Source: Geobacter sp.
Lineage (GTDB): Bacteria; Desulfobacterota; Desulfuromonadia; Geobacterales; Geobacteraceae
DNA length: 64,000 bases
Reading direction: 5' to 3'
NCBI GenBank assembly: GCA_003574885.1
Contig: PJFC01000001.1
Span: 124,001-188,000 of the forward strand
Shown here: positions 8,179-15,496 of the stretch, piece after piece
Layout of the letters: every line of letters starts with the position of its first letter
How positions within the stretch are numbered: the first letter of the stretch is position 1
Program-made: the position numbers and the translations under genes
The notes under the pieces: model-generated
The model's database searches: none
The model's input: only the letters and a program-made list of their open reading frames with translations
What the model was told of the DNA's origin: nothing

Positions 8179-9633
8179 CTAAAACTGAGGCCTGAGTCCC
8201 TGGGCACGCATCCCTTTCTCCCGACCCCTCATGCTCGGCCCGATGTCGATACGCTGGGGCTTGCCGCTTGCCGCCACCCTCGCCCGCACTTCCGGGCTGG
8301 TATTTGCCGCCTCCAGCACCTGTACCGGCGTCATATTGGCCCTCACCACCGTGTCGCCGGATGTTGTGGCCGTACCCGCCGGGTTCTGGAGGATCAGGTA
8401 TCCTGTGGAGGTGTAATTGTAAGTGGTCCCCGATAGCATGTCGTAGGTCAAGACACTCCCCCCTCCATCGACAAAGGCCCCCTTCTCGGTAGCAGTAGCC
8501 GTCGGGGTCCAGGTAATGGACCCGGCCGGCGGACTGACCGGAGTGTAGCTGTAGAATCCGAGGCTCCACTGATCGAGGGGCTGGAGGGTAGTGACATTCT
8601 GCCGGGAAACGGGAAAGAGACCAGGAAGGGATATGGCCCCGGGCCAGGTATTGATCGAGACATAGGACCATTCGGGATGCCCTGCCGGAACCGGCACAGT
8701 AGTCCCATCCCCGTAATAGTTCGCCACGGCCCAGTCACGGAACGTGCCGGTGAAGTCCTTGGGATAGCCTGCCGTGGCCAGTGCATTATTGACCGAGGCG
8801 ATGCCGACCAGGTTGTTCTGGAGCATCCGATGAAAGATGTCGTTTCCGACCCGGTCCTTGTAGTACTGTGCCCACATGTAGACCACGCCGTAATCCTCGA
8901 AGGAATCTTTCCAAACGGTCAGAGAATCGGAGGATGCGTGCTCGAAGGTATTCACCGCGTCGTAGTCTGCGCCATAACCACAGTAGGCGGGTGACACCAT
9001 GCCCATCCCCTCATCCAGCCAGGTGTCATCGTGCAGGTTACGCAGATGGTCTTTTTGCTCCCAATGGATCATGTGCTGGAACTCATGGGCCAGGGTCCTG
9101 AAAAAATCGATGCTCGCCGGTGCGAACCAGGTTGCCACGGCCGGGTTGACATTCATGTAGAACATTTCTTTCTGGTTCGAATTGGCATGCTGGGCTGTTG
9201 AATATTCGTTGAGAGGGTCGAAGAAACCGGCGATATAGCTCGGGTTAGCCGGGTAATTGAAACCATCTTTTATACTGAGAAGAAGTATATATATTTTCGG
9301 ATCGTTATCGATTCCCGGATTAGGCTCGCTGCCGAAAGCAGTGGTGACGTCCGGGTAGATGGTGGTGTCGAATTCATTCTGGATTTTATCGATATTGGCC
9401 GAGGAAACGGTCTGCCCCTGCTCCAGATAGATATAACAGTGGGCCCCTTCCGCCACCTTGTTTGCGGTAACCTGGTAGTATGAGGCGGTGCTGGTGGATA
9501 AATCCGCAGCCCAGAACTTGGCCTGCGCCGGAGCAGGCAGGACGGGAGGCGTACTACTACCGCCACCCCCACCACCCCCACCGCATCCCGCCAGAACCGC
9601 AATCCCCCACAGTATCACTATCAGTCGTTTCAT
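8179..9633 (-). CDS. Zinc metallopeptidase lipoprotein, M30 (hyicolysin)-like
   Basis: About 484 residues. The ATG at 9633 with GGGAACG before it is preferred to the longer ORF. A lipoprotein signal peptide ends in LAGC, followed by a run of eight glycines and a Pro/Ala linker. The zinc site is HEFQH with a second HWEQKDH and the downstream DTWLDEGMGM, which supplies the Glu ligand expected in M30 and related gluzincins. The C-terminal 150 residues form a beta-rich domain of unknown type. It is likely an outer-membrane or surface-anchored protease. Transcribed together with the small lipoprotein gene downstream. Confidence 0.8.
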   Translation of the reverse strand: MKRLIVILWGIAVLAGCGGGGGGGGSSTPPVLPAPAQAKFWAADLSTSTASYYQVTANKVAEGAHCYIYLEQGQTVSSANIDKIQNEFDTTIYPDVTTAFGSEPNPGIDNDPKIYILLLSIKDGFNYPANPSYIAGFFDPLNEYSTAQHANSNQKEMFYMNVNPAVATWFAPASIDFFRTLAHEFQHMIHWEQKDHLRNLHDDTWLDEGMGMVSPAYCGYGADYDAVNTFEHASSDSLTVWKDSFEDYGVVYMWAQYYKDRVGNDIFHRMLQNNLVGIASVNNALATAGYPKDFTGTFRDWAVANYYGDGTTVPVPAGHPEWSYVSINTWPGAISLPGLFPVSRQNVTTLQPLDQWSLGFYSYTPVSPPAGSITWTPTATATEKGAFVDGGGSVLTYDMLSGTTYNYTSTGYLILQNPAGTATTSGDTVVRANMTPVQVLEAANTSPEVRARVAASGKPQRIDIGPSMRGREKGMRAQGLRPQF

Positions 9634-9846
9634 CGTTCCCTCTTTTCCCACGCCATCTGTGAATGCAGAATTGTCTGACAAGTATATCAATCATTCTCCA
9701 AAAATGCAGCCGGTTTTCCCTTTCCGCCATCAACGGGGGAGAACGGGAGTTGGAGAAATTTTACTGGACTGCCGGCAGCATTTCCCCGTACTCTAGACGA
9801 GAGAAAGGCATTACAATTATTCAAGCATATCAGAGAAAGGTACCAC

Positions 9847-10347
9847 ATGGCACAGGCACAGAAGGGCGACAAGGTAAAAATCGATTACACCGGCACGCTG
9901 GAAGACGGGACCGTCTTCGATTCCACCCTTGAAGGAGACGAATGCGAGCACGATGAGTGCGACACCGACGAATGCGACGATGGAGACTGCGACTGCGGCT
10001 GCGAAAGCGGGCCGATGGAACTGACCATCGGCAGCGGTGAGTTTTTCCCCCAGATCGAGGAAGCACTGGTTGGAATGGCCCCCGGCGAAAAAAAATCGGT
10101 GACCATTGCAGCCGAGGACGCTTTCGGTGACTACGACGAAACCAAGGTCTTCACGGTACCGCGGAGCGATGTTCCGGCAGACCTCAAGCCGGAAATCGGC
10201 GACCAGCTTGTTCTTGCCAATGATGACGACGAAGAGATCGGCGTGACCGTAACCGGTATCACTGAGGACAGTATAACTTTCGACGCCAACCACCCCCTGG
10301 CGGGTGAAGACCTCACCTTCCAGCTGGAACTGATTGAAATCCTCTAG
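9847..10347 (+). CDS. FKBP-type peptidyl-prolyl isomerase with Cys/Asp-rich insert
   Basis: 166 residues. N-terminal KGDKVKIDYTGTLEDGTVFDST is the FKBP/SlyD start, and MELTIGSGEFFPQIEEALVGMAPGEKKSVTI plus AFGDYDETKVFTVPRSDVP matches the FK and IF domains of SlyD-like isomerases. Between them lies an insert of about 28 residues very rich in Cys, Asp and Glu (seven Cys, one His), where ordinary FKBPs have a short loop. SlyD carries metal ligands in a C-terminal tail, so metal binding at this other position is an inference. Cytoplasmic; no signal peptide. Probably cotranscribed with the Dus-family gene. Confidence 0.9.
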   Translation: MAQAQKGDKVKIDYTGTLEDGTVFDSTLEGDECEHDECDTDECDDGDCDCGCESGPMELTIGSGEFFPQIEEALVGMAPGEKKSVTIAAEDAFGDYDETKVFTVPRSDVPADLKPEIGDQLVLANDDDEEIGVTVTGITEDSITFDANHPLAGEDLTFQLELIEIL

Positions 10348-10351
10348 CCCC

Positions 10352-11353
10352 ATGGGGAATGAAGCATCGTCACCCGCTGCCCCGGCTGCCACGAACGCAC
10401 GACTCCCCTGGCAGCCGGGGCAGATCCCTCTCATGCTCGCCCCCATGCAGGGTCTCACCAACAGGGCCATGCGCGCCCTTTTCATCAACTGGGTGCGTCC
10501 CGACACGGTTTTCACCGAGTTCATGCGGGTCAATCCCGTGGCAGCCAGAAAGCGCCTCTCCGCGGGGGACTTGCAGGAAATTGCCCCGGACGAAGAGGGA
10601 ATCCCCCTGGTCGTCCAGTTGATCGGCCACGGCAGGGAGGCCCTGGTGACCGCCGCCCAGGCTGCCCAGGCTGCCGGAGCCGTGCACCTGAACCTCAACC
10701 TGGGCTGTCCCTACGGGAGAATGACAACCGGCCTCACGGGGGGCGGGATGCTCCGCTGCCCCGAGATTCTGGCAGAGATCATCCCTGCCCTGCGTCATGC
10801 CGTTTCCGGCACGTTCTCCGTCAAGCTCCGCGCCGGCTACGACGACCACCACCAGGTTTTTTCCCTCCTCTCCCTTTTCGAGGCGGCCGGGGTGGATTTC
10901 CTCGTCCTCCACCCCCGGACGGTTGTCCAGGAATACGCAGGGTGGGCTGACCATGCCGTGACCGCCGACGTGGTACGGCAGACCCGCTTGCCGGTCATCG
11001 CCAACGGCGACATCCGGAGCGCCGCCGACGGCATGCGCGTGCTGCGGGAGACGGGTGCTGCCGGGTTGATGCTGGGTCGGGGCGCCATTGCCGACCCCCT
11101 TTTGTTCCAAAGGCTGAGAAATCAGACAACTGCTGCGCCGGACCGGCAAGAGCGGGCGGTGGCACTGCAGCGTTACCTGAGGGATCTGCTGGCCCGCTAC
11201 CGGGAACTATTCTGTGGCGAGACCCAGGTTCTGAGCAAGGTCAAAGGAGTCCTTGCCACCATGGACGATCCCGCCTTCGTACAGGTGGTCAAACAGCTCA
11301 GAAAAGCCCGTACTGTCCAGGCCTTTACAGCCGTCCTCGACGACCTGGAGTAA
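10352..11353 (+). CDS. tRNA-dihydrouridine synthase family protein
   Basis: About 333 residues from the ATG at 10352, four bases after the FKBP stop. Typical Dus features are in order: PLMLAPMQGLTNRAMR (FMN loop), TEFMRVNP, PLVVQLIGH, LNLNLGCPYGRMT (catalytic Cys region), SVKLRAGYDD, LVLHPRTVVQEYAG, PVIANGDIRSA and LMLGRGAIADPLLF. Such flavoenzymes reduce uridine in tRNA D-loops with NADPH. The sequence is a divergent branch rather than clear DusA/B/C, so the modified position is not assigned. Confidence 0.88.
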   Translation: MGNEASSPAAPAATNARLPWQPGQIPLMLAPMQGLTNRAMRALFINWVRPDTVFTEFMRVNPVAARKRLSAGDLQEIAPDEEGIPLVVQLIGHGREALVTAAQAAQAAGAVHLNLNLGCPYGRMTTGLTGGGMLRCPEILAEIIPALRHAVSGTFSVKLRAGYDDHHQVFSLLSLFEAAGVDFLVLHPRTVVQEYAGWADHAVTADVVRQTRLPVIANGDIRSAADGMRVLRETGAAGLMLGRGAIADPLLFQRLRNQTTAAPDRQERAVALQRYLRDLLARYRELFCGETQVLSKVKGVLATMDDPAFVQVVKQLRKARTVQAFTAVLDDLE

Positions 11354-11357
11354 TCCT

Positions 11358-11591
11358 ATGGAAAACCCGCCCCTCCCTGACCATCGGGAGTTCCTCCAAC
11401 TGGCCCGACAGAGGATGCCCTTCGGGAAATACGAAGGCCGGCTCCTGATCGACCTCCCCGAGCCTTATGTGGTCTGGTTCGCCCGGCAGGGATTTCCCGA
11501 GGGGAAACTTGGCGACATGCTCCGGACGGTCTACGAGATCAAGGTCAACGGACTTGAGTACCTGTTCGAGCCTTTGCGTCATCTGCTCTGA
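11358..11591 (+). CDS. DUF3820 family protein
   Basis: 77 residues from the ATG at 11358 (GGAG before it); the longer ORF is read-through of the previous gene in another frame. The motif RMPFGKYEGRLLIDLPEPYVVWF followed by FPEGKLGDML is diagnostic of DUF3820, a small family of unknown function sometimes labelled quorum-sensing-regulated virulence factor. It follows the Dus gene by four bases and completes an FKBP-Dus-DUF3820 unit. Confidence 0.85.
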   Translation: MENPPLPDHREFLQLARQRMPFGKYEGRLLIDLPEPYVVWFARQGFPEGKLGDMLRTVYEIKVNGLEYLFEPLRHLL

Positions 11592-11684
11592 CAGTTGTTT
11601 CCGTATCTTTTTAGGGGTATGATTTAGCACGGCAGTCGGCCGGCGGGACGAAACTCCGGCGGCACGACAGAGAGAGGAACATCT

Positions 11685-11966
11685 ATGGCTGAATTTCTCA
11701 AATATCTGGCGTTGTTGATGGCACTGGTGGTCTGTTACCAGTTCTACGCATTTGCTGTTTCCCGCATCGGCAAAGAAAAGCAGGAACACTGCCAGAAGCT
11801 GGGAATCGTGTTCATGTCGATCGGCATCGTCAGTCTCATATTCCGCACCGGCCCGGCAGTCATCGGCGGGTTGGTTCTTATCATGCTCGGATTCCGTCTG
11901 ATCGCCCAGGGGCTCGACCGGATAAACAAGAAGACATTCATCGACCGGTACGACGAAGACCAATGA
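11685..11966 (+). CDS. Small two-helix membrane protein
   Basis: 93 residues with good ribosome binding site AGAGAGGAAC. Two transmembrane segments are apparent, residues ~5-25 (LALLMALVVCYQFYAFAV) and ~42-72 (LGIVFMSIGIVSLIF and AVIGGLVLIMLGFRLI), and the C-terminus is charged. No family recognised. Confidence 0.65.
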   Translation: MAEFLKYLALLMALVVCYQFYAFAVSRIGKEKQEHCQKLGIVFMSIGIVSLIFRTGPAVIGGLVLIMLGFRLIAQGLDRINKKTFIDRYDEDQ

Positions 11967-12018
11967 GCACAACCAGTCACCGGGTCACTGGCAGGCGTAA
12001 GAGCCACCTAGAGAGTTA

Positions 12019-12390
12019 TCACGGAAGGTTACGGGGTGAGCGCCCCCAGAGGCTGGCGTAGACGGCAAGGTTGACGAGGAAGGCCACCAGGGCGAAGACC
12101 AGCTGCACATTGCGGGTGAGGCCAAGGGGATAGAGGAGCGGCTCCAGGTATCGCTCGATGAAAGTCCCGCCGTACCCCGCTTCTCCTCCCAGCCACCGAA
12201 ACCTGTTTTCCAGGAAGGTGAGGGGACAGACCCATCCCCCCAGTTCGATCATGACTCCCCAGATGGCCGCAGGAAGGTGAACCCATGCGAGGCGCGGCCA
12301 GCGGAACACCGCAATTCCTCCCAACAGCACAAAGAGAACGAACAGGGCATGAATGAGAACCGTCGTGTCCGCAAGGACGAGATAGGCCAT
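12019..12390 (-). CDS. DUF2784 membrane protein
   Basis: About 123 residues; the ATG at 12390 is preferred because AAGGA sits just upstream. Three to four hydrophobic helices and the family pattern ADTTVLIHALFVLFVLLGG, RLAWVHLPAAIWGVMIELGGWVCPLTFLE identify DUF2784, a small inner-membrane family of unknown function. It is the last gene of the minus-strand run that begins with the oxidase operon, and a palindromic hairpin lies between it and the rhodanese gene. Confidence 0.85.
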   Translation of the reverse strand: MAYLVLADTTVLIHALFVLFVLLGGIAVFRWPRLAWVHLPAAIWGVMIELGGWVCPLTFLENRFRWLGGEAGYGGTFIERYLEPLLYPLGLTRNVQLVFALVAFLVNLAVYASLWGRSPRNLP

Positions 12391-12412
12391 GATATTCCTT
12401 GTCATTAAACGG

Positions 12413-12437
12413 AAGAGGCGACCACTGGCCGCCTCTT
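12413..12437. repeat. Hairpin between rhodanese and DUF2784 genes
   Basis: A 25-base near-perfect palindrome, AAGAGGCG arms around CCACTGG. It has no strong T run on the minus strand, so it may be an attenuator or RNA stabiliser rather than a terminator. Its core resembles the GGCGGCC/GGCCGCC hairpins seen elsewhere in this window. Confidence 0.55.
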
Positions 12438-12450
12438 ACAACATTTTTCC

Positions 12451-12768
12451 TCACCGGACCGGATACCCGGCAGCCTTCCAGGCTTCAACACCCCCCAGCA
12501 GCGCCGAAACATTCCCGTATCCCTGCGCCTGGTACTCTTCCGCCCGACCGGCGGATGTGTGCTCAGTCGGTCAGGCGCAGTAGAAGATGATCTCCTGTCC
12601 CTTGTCCAGAGTGGGAAGACGCTCCTGGAACTGGCCGAGGGAAATCCCTCCTTCGAGCATCATCCTGCCACACAACTCCTCGCTTTCGTAAGCGCAGACG
12701 AAAAGCGCCGCGCCGGCCTCCACTTTCCGGCGGGCTTCCGCCGGGGCTGTCCGTGCAACTTCTCCCAT
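12451..12768 (-). CDS. Rhodanese-like protein with in-frame UGA, probable selenoprotein
   Basis: Read through the UGA at 12571-12573 this is a 105-residue single-domain rhodanese. The first part (65 codons) begins at an ATG with AGGAGG six bases upstream and has PAEARRKVEAGAALFVCAY and GQEIIFYCA. The 39 codons after the UGA continue the family: PTEHTSAGRAEEYQAQGYG, then VSALLGGVEAWKAAGYPVR, ending at a TGA at 12451. The UGA replaces the second residue-pair position of the active-site loop, giving YCA-U-P where relatives have YCACP, so the product would hold a Cys-x-Sec motif. A SECIS-like hairpin follows. Rhodaneses move sulfane sulfur; a selenol here would suit redox or selenium transfer (inference). 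A TGC-to-TGA pseudogene is the alternative. Confidence 0.75.
12539..12555 (-). promoter_or_regulatory. SECIS-like hairpin downstream of the UGA codon
   Basis: On the mRNA strand, 15 bases after the UGA, a 6-bp stem UCCGCC/GGCGGA closes a five-base loop GGUCG. The E. coli fdhF SECIS, which binds SelB, has an apical loop starting GGUCU at a similar distance, so geometry and loop bases fit a bacterial SECIS. The stem lies in coding sequence, as expected for bacteria. Confidence 0.65.
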
Positions 12769-12858
12769 TGTTGGCCTCCTTTCCCGTAATCAACACAGGT
12801 ACAGTCTACCCCGGTTTCGGGTGAAGGCAACGGAGAAAGCAGGATTCCACCTGCTCTC

Positions 12859-13677
12859 CTATCTCTGGGTAAAGAGCAGCAGGGTCAACAGGAGAGGAAA
12901 GAGGTTGAGGGATGAAACGATGGCCGTTTCGGAACGGCTGAGAACGATTACACCGAGGGGGAGGCTAAGGGCCACGTACCATAAGGGGATGAAATGGCCG
13001 ATGACGCCAAAGGCTGGCAGCAGCATCGCCCCAACCGCCAGGGCGGCCACCCAGAGCCGGCAGAGACCGTGGGGGTATGAATCGCTCCGGCGAAATTGGA
13101 GCAGGGGAATGCCGGCACGCCGGTAGTCGTCGGCATGACGCTGTTGGAGAAGCCAGAAATGGGGAATCTGCCAGAGGTAGAGGAGGCCGGCGAGAAGCAC
13201 TATGGGATAATCGGCCGGCTCTCCGCCGGCGCTGCACCAGCCGATGACCGGCGGGATGGCTCCGCAGAGTGCACCGATCGCCAGGGCCATGGGGGTGCGT
13301 TTCTTGAGGGGGGTATAGACGCCGAGGTACCAGGCGAGAGCTGCCGCTCCCAGCAGCATTGGCAGCAGTTCTCCCTCCACGGCGAGAACAAGCAGACCGG
13401 CCACCAGACAGCCGCACCCAATGGCCGTCGCTATCAACGGCGTAATGCCACCGGCTGGCAGTGGGCGCAGACGGGTCCTCTCCATGAGCCGGTCGATATC
13501 GCGCTCCAGAACCTGGTTGAACACCGATCCCGCCGCCGCCAAGAGCGCCACACCGGTAAAGACCGCAACCAGCCGCACCGGATCGATCACCCCCGGAAAG
13601 AGGAGATACCCCCCCACCGCCGTTGCGCCGTTCAGGAGTGCAAGCCGCGGCCGGAACAGCCGGAAGATGGCCACCAT
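12859..13677 (-). CDS. ctaB: Protoheme IX farnesyltransferase
   Basis: About 272 residues from the ATG at 13677, which overlaps the coxB stop by one base (TGATG); the long N-terminal extension in the ORF track is antisense-like and rejected. Family motifs: NGATAVGGYLLFPG, AAAGSVFNQVLERDIDRLMERTRLRPLPAG (NxxxDxxxD prenyl-diphosphate site), LGVYTPLKKRTPMALAIGALCGAIPPVIGW, and LYLWQIPHFWLLQQRHADDYRRAGIP. Multi-pass membrane enzyme converting heme B to heme O for the adjacent oxidase. Last of the core cox genes. Confidence 0.94.
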   Translation of the reverse strand: MVAIFRLFRPRLALLNGATAVGGYLLFPGVIDPVRLVAVFTGVALLAAAGSVFNQVLERDIDRLMERTRLRPLPAGGITPLIATAIGCGCLVAGLLVLAVEGELLPMLLGAAALAWYLGVYTPLKKRTPMALAIGALCGAIPPVIGWCSAGGEPADYPIVLLAGLLYLWQIPHFWLLQQRHADDYRRAGIPLLQFRRSDSYPHGLCRLWVAALAVGAMLLPAFGVIGHFIPLWYVALSLPLGVIVLSRSETAIVSSLNLFPLLLTLLLFTQR

Positions 13678-14585
13678 CACCTGACCCCCTTGATGAATTC
13701 CACTATCTCCGTCACCTCGTCCTTGGTCAGACCAGGGATGGAGGGCATGATCGGCTGGTACCCTTTCACCACATCGGCGTTCGGATCGAGGATCGAGCGC
13801 CGCAGATACTCCTCGTCCACCGTTATGGTCCGCTCGGTACCCCCCGTCAAGACCACCACGCTCCGCCCGAAAATCCCCTTGAAGGTCGGCCCCACCTTCG
13901 GCGTCCCGTCGAGGGAATGACAGCCGAGGCAACCATGTTTTTCCAGAAGTGCCTTGCCGGAACCCTCTTCCTCTTTACCTTCCCCCTTCTCAAGCCATGC
14001 GGCAAAGTCGGCAGCGGGGACCGCCTCCACGGTCGTGATCATCGCTGAATGGCCCAAGCCACAGTAGACGGAGCAGAAGAGGTCGTAGGAGCCGGGCTTG
14101 CTTGCCACAAACCAGACAACGTTCTTCACCCCCGGGACCACATCGTGTTTAACCCGGAAGGCGGGGATATAGAAGCCATGCAGCACATCCTTGGAAACCA
14201 GGGTCACCACCACCGGCTTACCAACGGGAACATACAGTTTGGGGCTGGTCTTGCCGTTGGCGTAGGTGAAGCTCCATGACCACATGCGGGCCGTGGCTGT
14301 CACCGGCAGCGCATCCTTGGGCACGTTGCGCAGGGAAAGATAACCCGCCCAGCCGTAATAGAACATGGCCAGCACCAGGACAGAGGGGAGGACGGTCCAG
14401 ACGATTTCGAGCCAGATATTGCCGGACGACTGGGACGTCGGCTCGGGTGCACGGGAGCGGCGGTAGCGGATGACAAACCCCACCGTCGTTGCCGTGATGC
14501 CGAGCAGCAGCACGAGGGACACCCCGAAGATGAACTTGAAGACCGGGTCGACCGCTTGGGTCGTAGTGATGAGCAATGGGTTCAT
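13677..14585 (-). CDS. coxB: Cytochrome c oxidase subunit II with fused cytochrome c domain
   Basis: 302 residues. Two N-terminal membrane helices (residues ~12-40 and ~60-85), then the cupredoxin domain with the CuA site: His in DVLHGFYIP and CSVYCGLGHSAM (C-x3-C-x3-H-x2-M). A C-terminal class I cytochrome c domain follows, with heme motif CLGCH near residue 222 and a distal Met in QPIMPSIPG. This fusion defines a caa3-type enzyme that takes electrons through its own heme c. Start has AGGAAT upstream. Part of the cox operon. Confidence 0.95.
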   Translation of the reverse strand: MNPLLITTTQAVDPVFKFIFGVSLVLLLGITATTVGFVIRYRRSRAPEPTSQSSGNIWLEIVWTVLPSVLVLAMFYYGWAGYLSLRNVPKDALPVTATARMWSWSFTYANGKTSPKLYVPVGKPVVVTLVSKDVLHGFYIPAFRVKHDVVPGVKNVVWFVASKPGSYDLFCSVYCGLGHSAMITTVEAVPAADFAAWLEKGEGKEEEGSGKALLEKHGCLGCHSLDGTPKVGPTFKGIFGRSVVVLTGGTERTITVDEEYLRRSILDPNADVVKGYQPIMPSIPGLTKDEVTEIVEFIKGVR

Positions 14586-14594
14586 GTTGCATTC

Positions 14595-14885
14595 CTACCG
14601 GTACAGCACGTCGAAAAACGTCAAGCCGATGAAGATGGCCAGTACGGAGAGAGCGAAGAACAGCAGCCAACGCAGGAGTCGCCCCTCGTACTTCATATGC
14701 ATGAAAAAGGCAATCACCAGGCCTCCTTTAATGACAGCTATGGCAAGGGAGCCCCAGACATGACCTATCCCCACATTATGGCGGGCGACCCAGACGGTCA
14801 GGGCCGTCAAGGCCAGAAGTGCCAGCCAGATTGCCGTCAGTTTGCCATAACTGACGATATGTTGTTCGGAAGTCCCCGTCGTCAT
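14595..14885 (-). CDS. coxD: Cytochrome c oxidase subunit IV (CoxD-like)
   Basis: 96 residues with three transmembrane helices and the subunit IV signature KGGLVIAFFMHMKYEGRLLRWLL. Good ribosome binding site TAGGAG. It lies between coxC and coxB with gaps of 8 to 9 bases. It is a small accessory membrane subunit of the terminal oxidase. Confidence 0.88.
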   Translation of the reverse strand: MTTGTSEQHIVSYGKLTAIWLALLALTALTVWVARHNVGIGHVWGSLAIAVIKGGLVIAFFMHMKYEGRLLRWLLFFALSVLAIFIGLTFFDVLYR

Positions 14886-14893
14886 GACGTCTC

Positions 14894-15496
14894 CTACAGA
14901 ATCAGGTAGTAGAGCGGGAAGATGAAAATCCAGATCAGGTCCACCAGATGCCAGTAAAGTGCCCCGTTCTCCAGCAGCACGTAGTCACCGGCATGGATGG
15001 TTCCCCGCTGGACCCGGACCGCAACAAAAGTCAGGAGAGTTGCGCCGATCAGCACATGCAGGCCATGGAGCCCGACGGTCAGGTAATAGAGGCTGTAGAA
15101 AACCGACTCTCCGGGCGGACCCGCCGTCAGCCGGGAAGAACCGGGATAGATGCCGTTGCCGATCTCGGCGCTCCACTCCAGATATTTGTTGAACAGAAAT
15201 GTCGCCGCACAGAGGACCGTCCCGCCGAGCAGCAACAGGACCATGCGGCGCGCGCCCCTCTGGATAGCGGTCACCGCCATGGCCACCAGCAGACTGCTGG
15301 TAATGAGGATCACCGTGTTGAGCGTGCCGAAACCGAGGTGCATCTCCCGCCCTGCCGCGCCGAATTCCCGGGGATACCGTGCAAGGTAGGCGGCATAGAG
15401 AAGAAAGAGTCCACCAAAGAGGAGCAGCTCGGTGAAAAGAAAGAGCCACATGCCGAGCTTGGCGCCGGCATTGTCCTTGTGCAGTCCCCCGCTCAC
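14894..15496 (-). CDS. coxC: Cytochrome c oxidase subunit III
   Basis: 200 residues, five predicted membrane helices. Family motifs GMWLFLFTELLLFGGLFLLYA, LGFGTLNTVILITSSLLVAMA, FYSLYYLTVGLHGLHVLIG and LYWHLVDLIWIFIFPLYYLI are present. The GTG start overlaps the coxA stop (GTGA), indicating translational coupling. Confidence 0.94.
   Translation of the reverse strand: MSGGLHKDNAGAKLGMWLFLFTELLLFGGLFLLYAAYLARYPREFGAAGREMHLGFGTLNTVILITSSLLVAMAVTAIQRGARRMVLLLLGGTVLCAATFLFNKYLEWSAEIGNGIYPGSSRLTAGPPGESVFYSLYYLTVGLHGLHVLIGATLLTFVAVRVQRGTIHAGDYVLLENGALYWHLVDLIWIFIFPLYYLIL

Noticed and set aside
12451-12768. Rhodanese as a simple pseudogene
   Set aside because: A nonsense mutation is possible, but the intact reading frame and family sequence after the UGA and the SECIS-like hairpin make recoding more likely; kept as selenoprotein candidate with the alternative stated.
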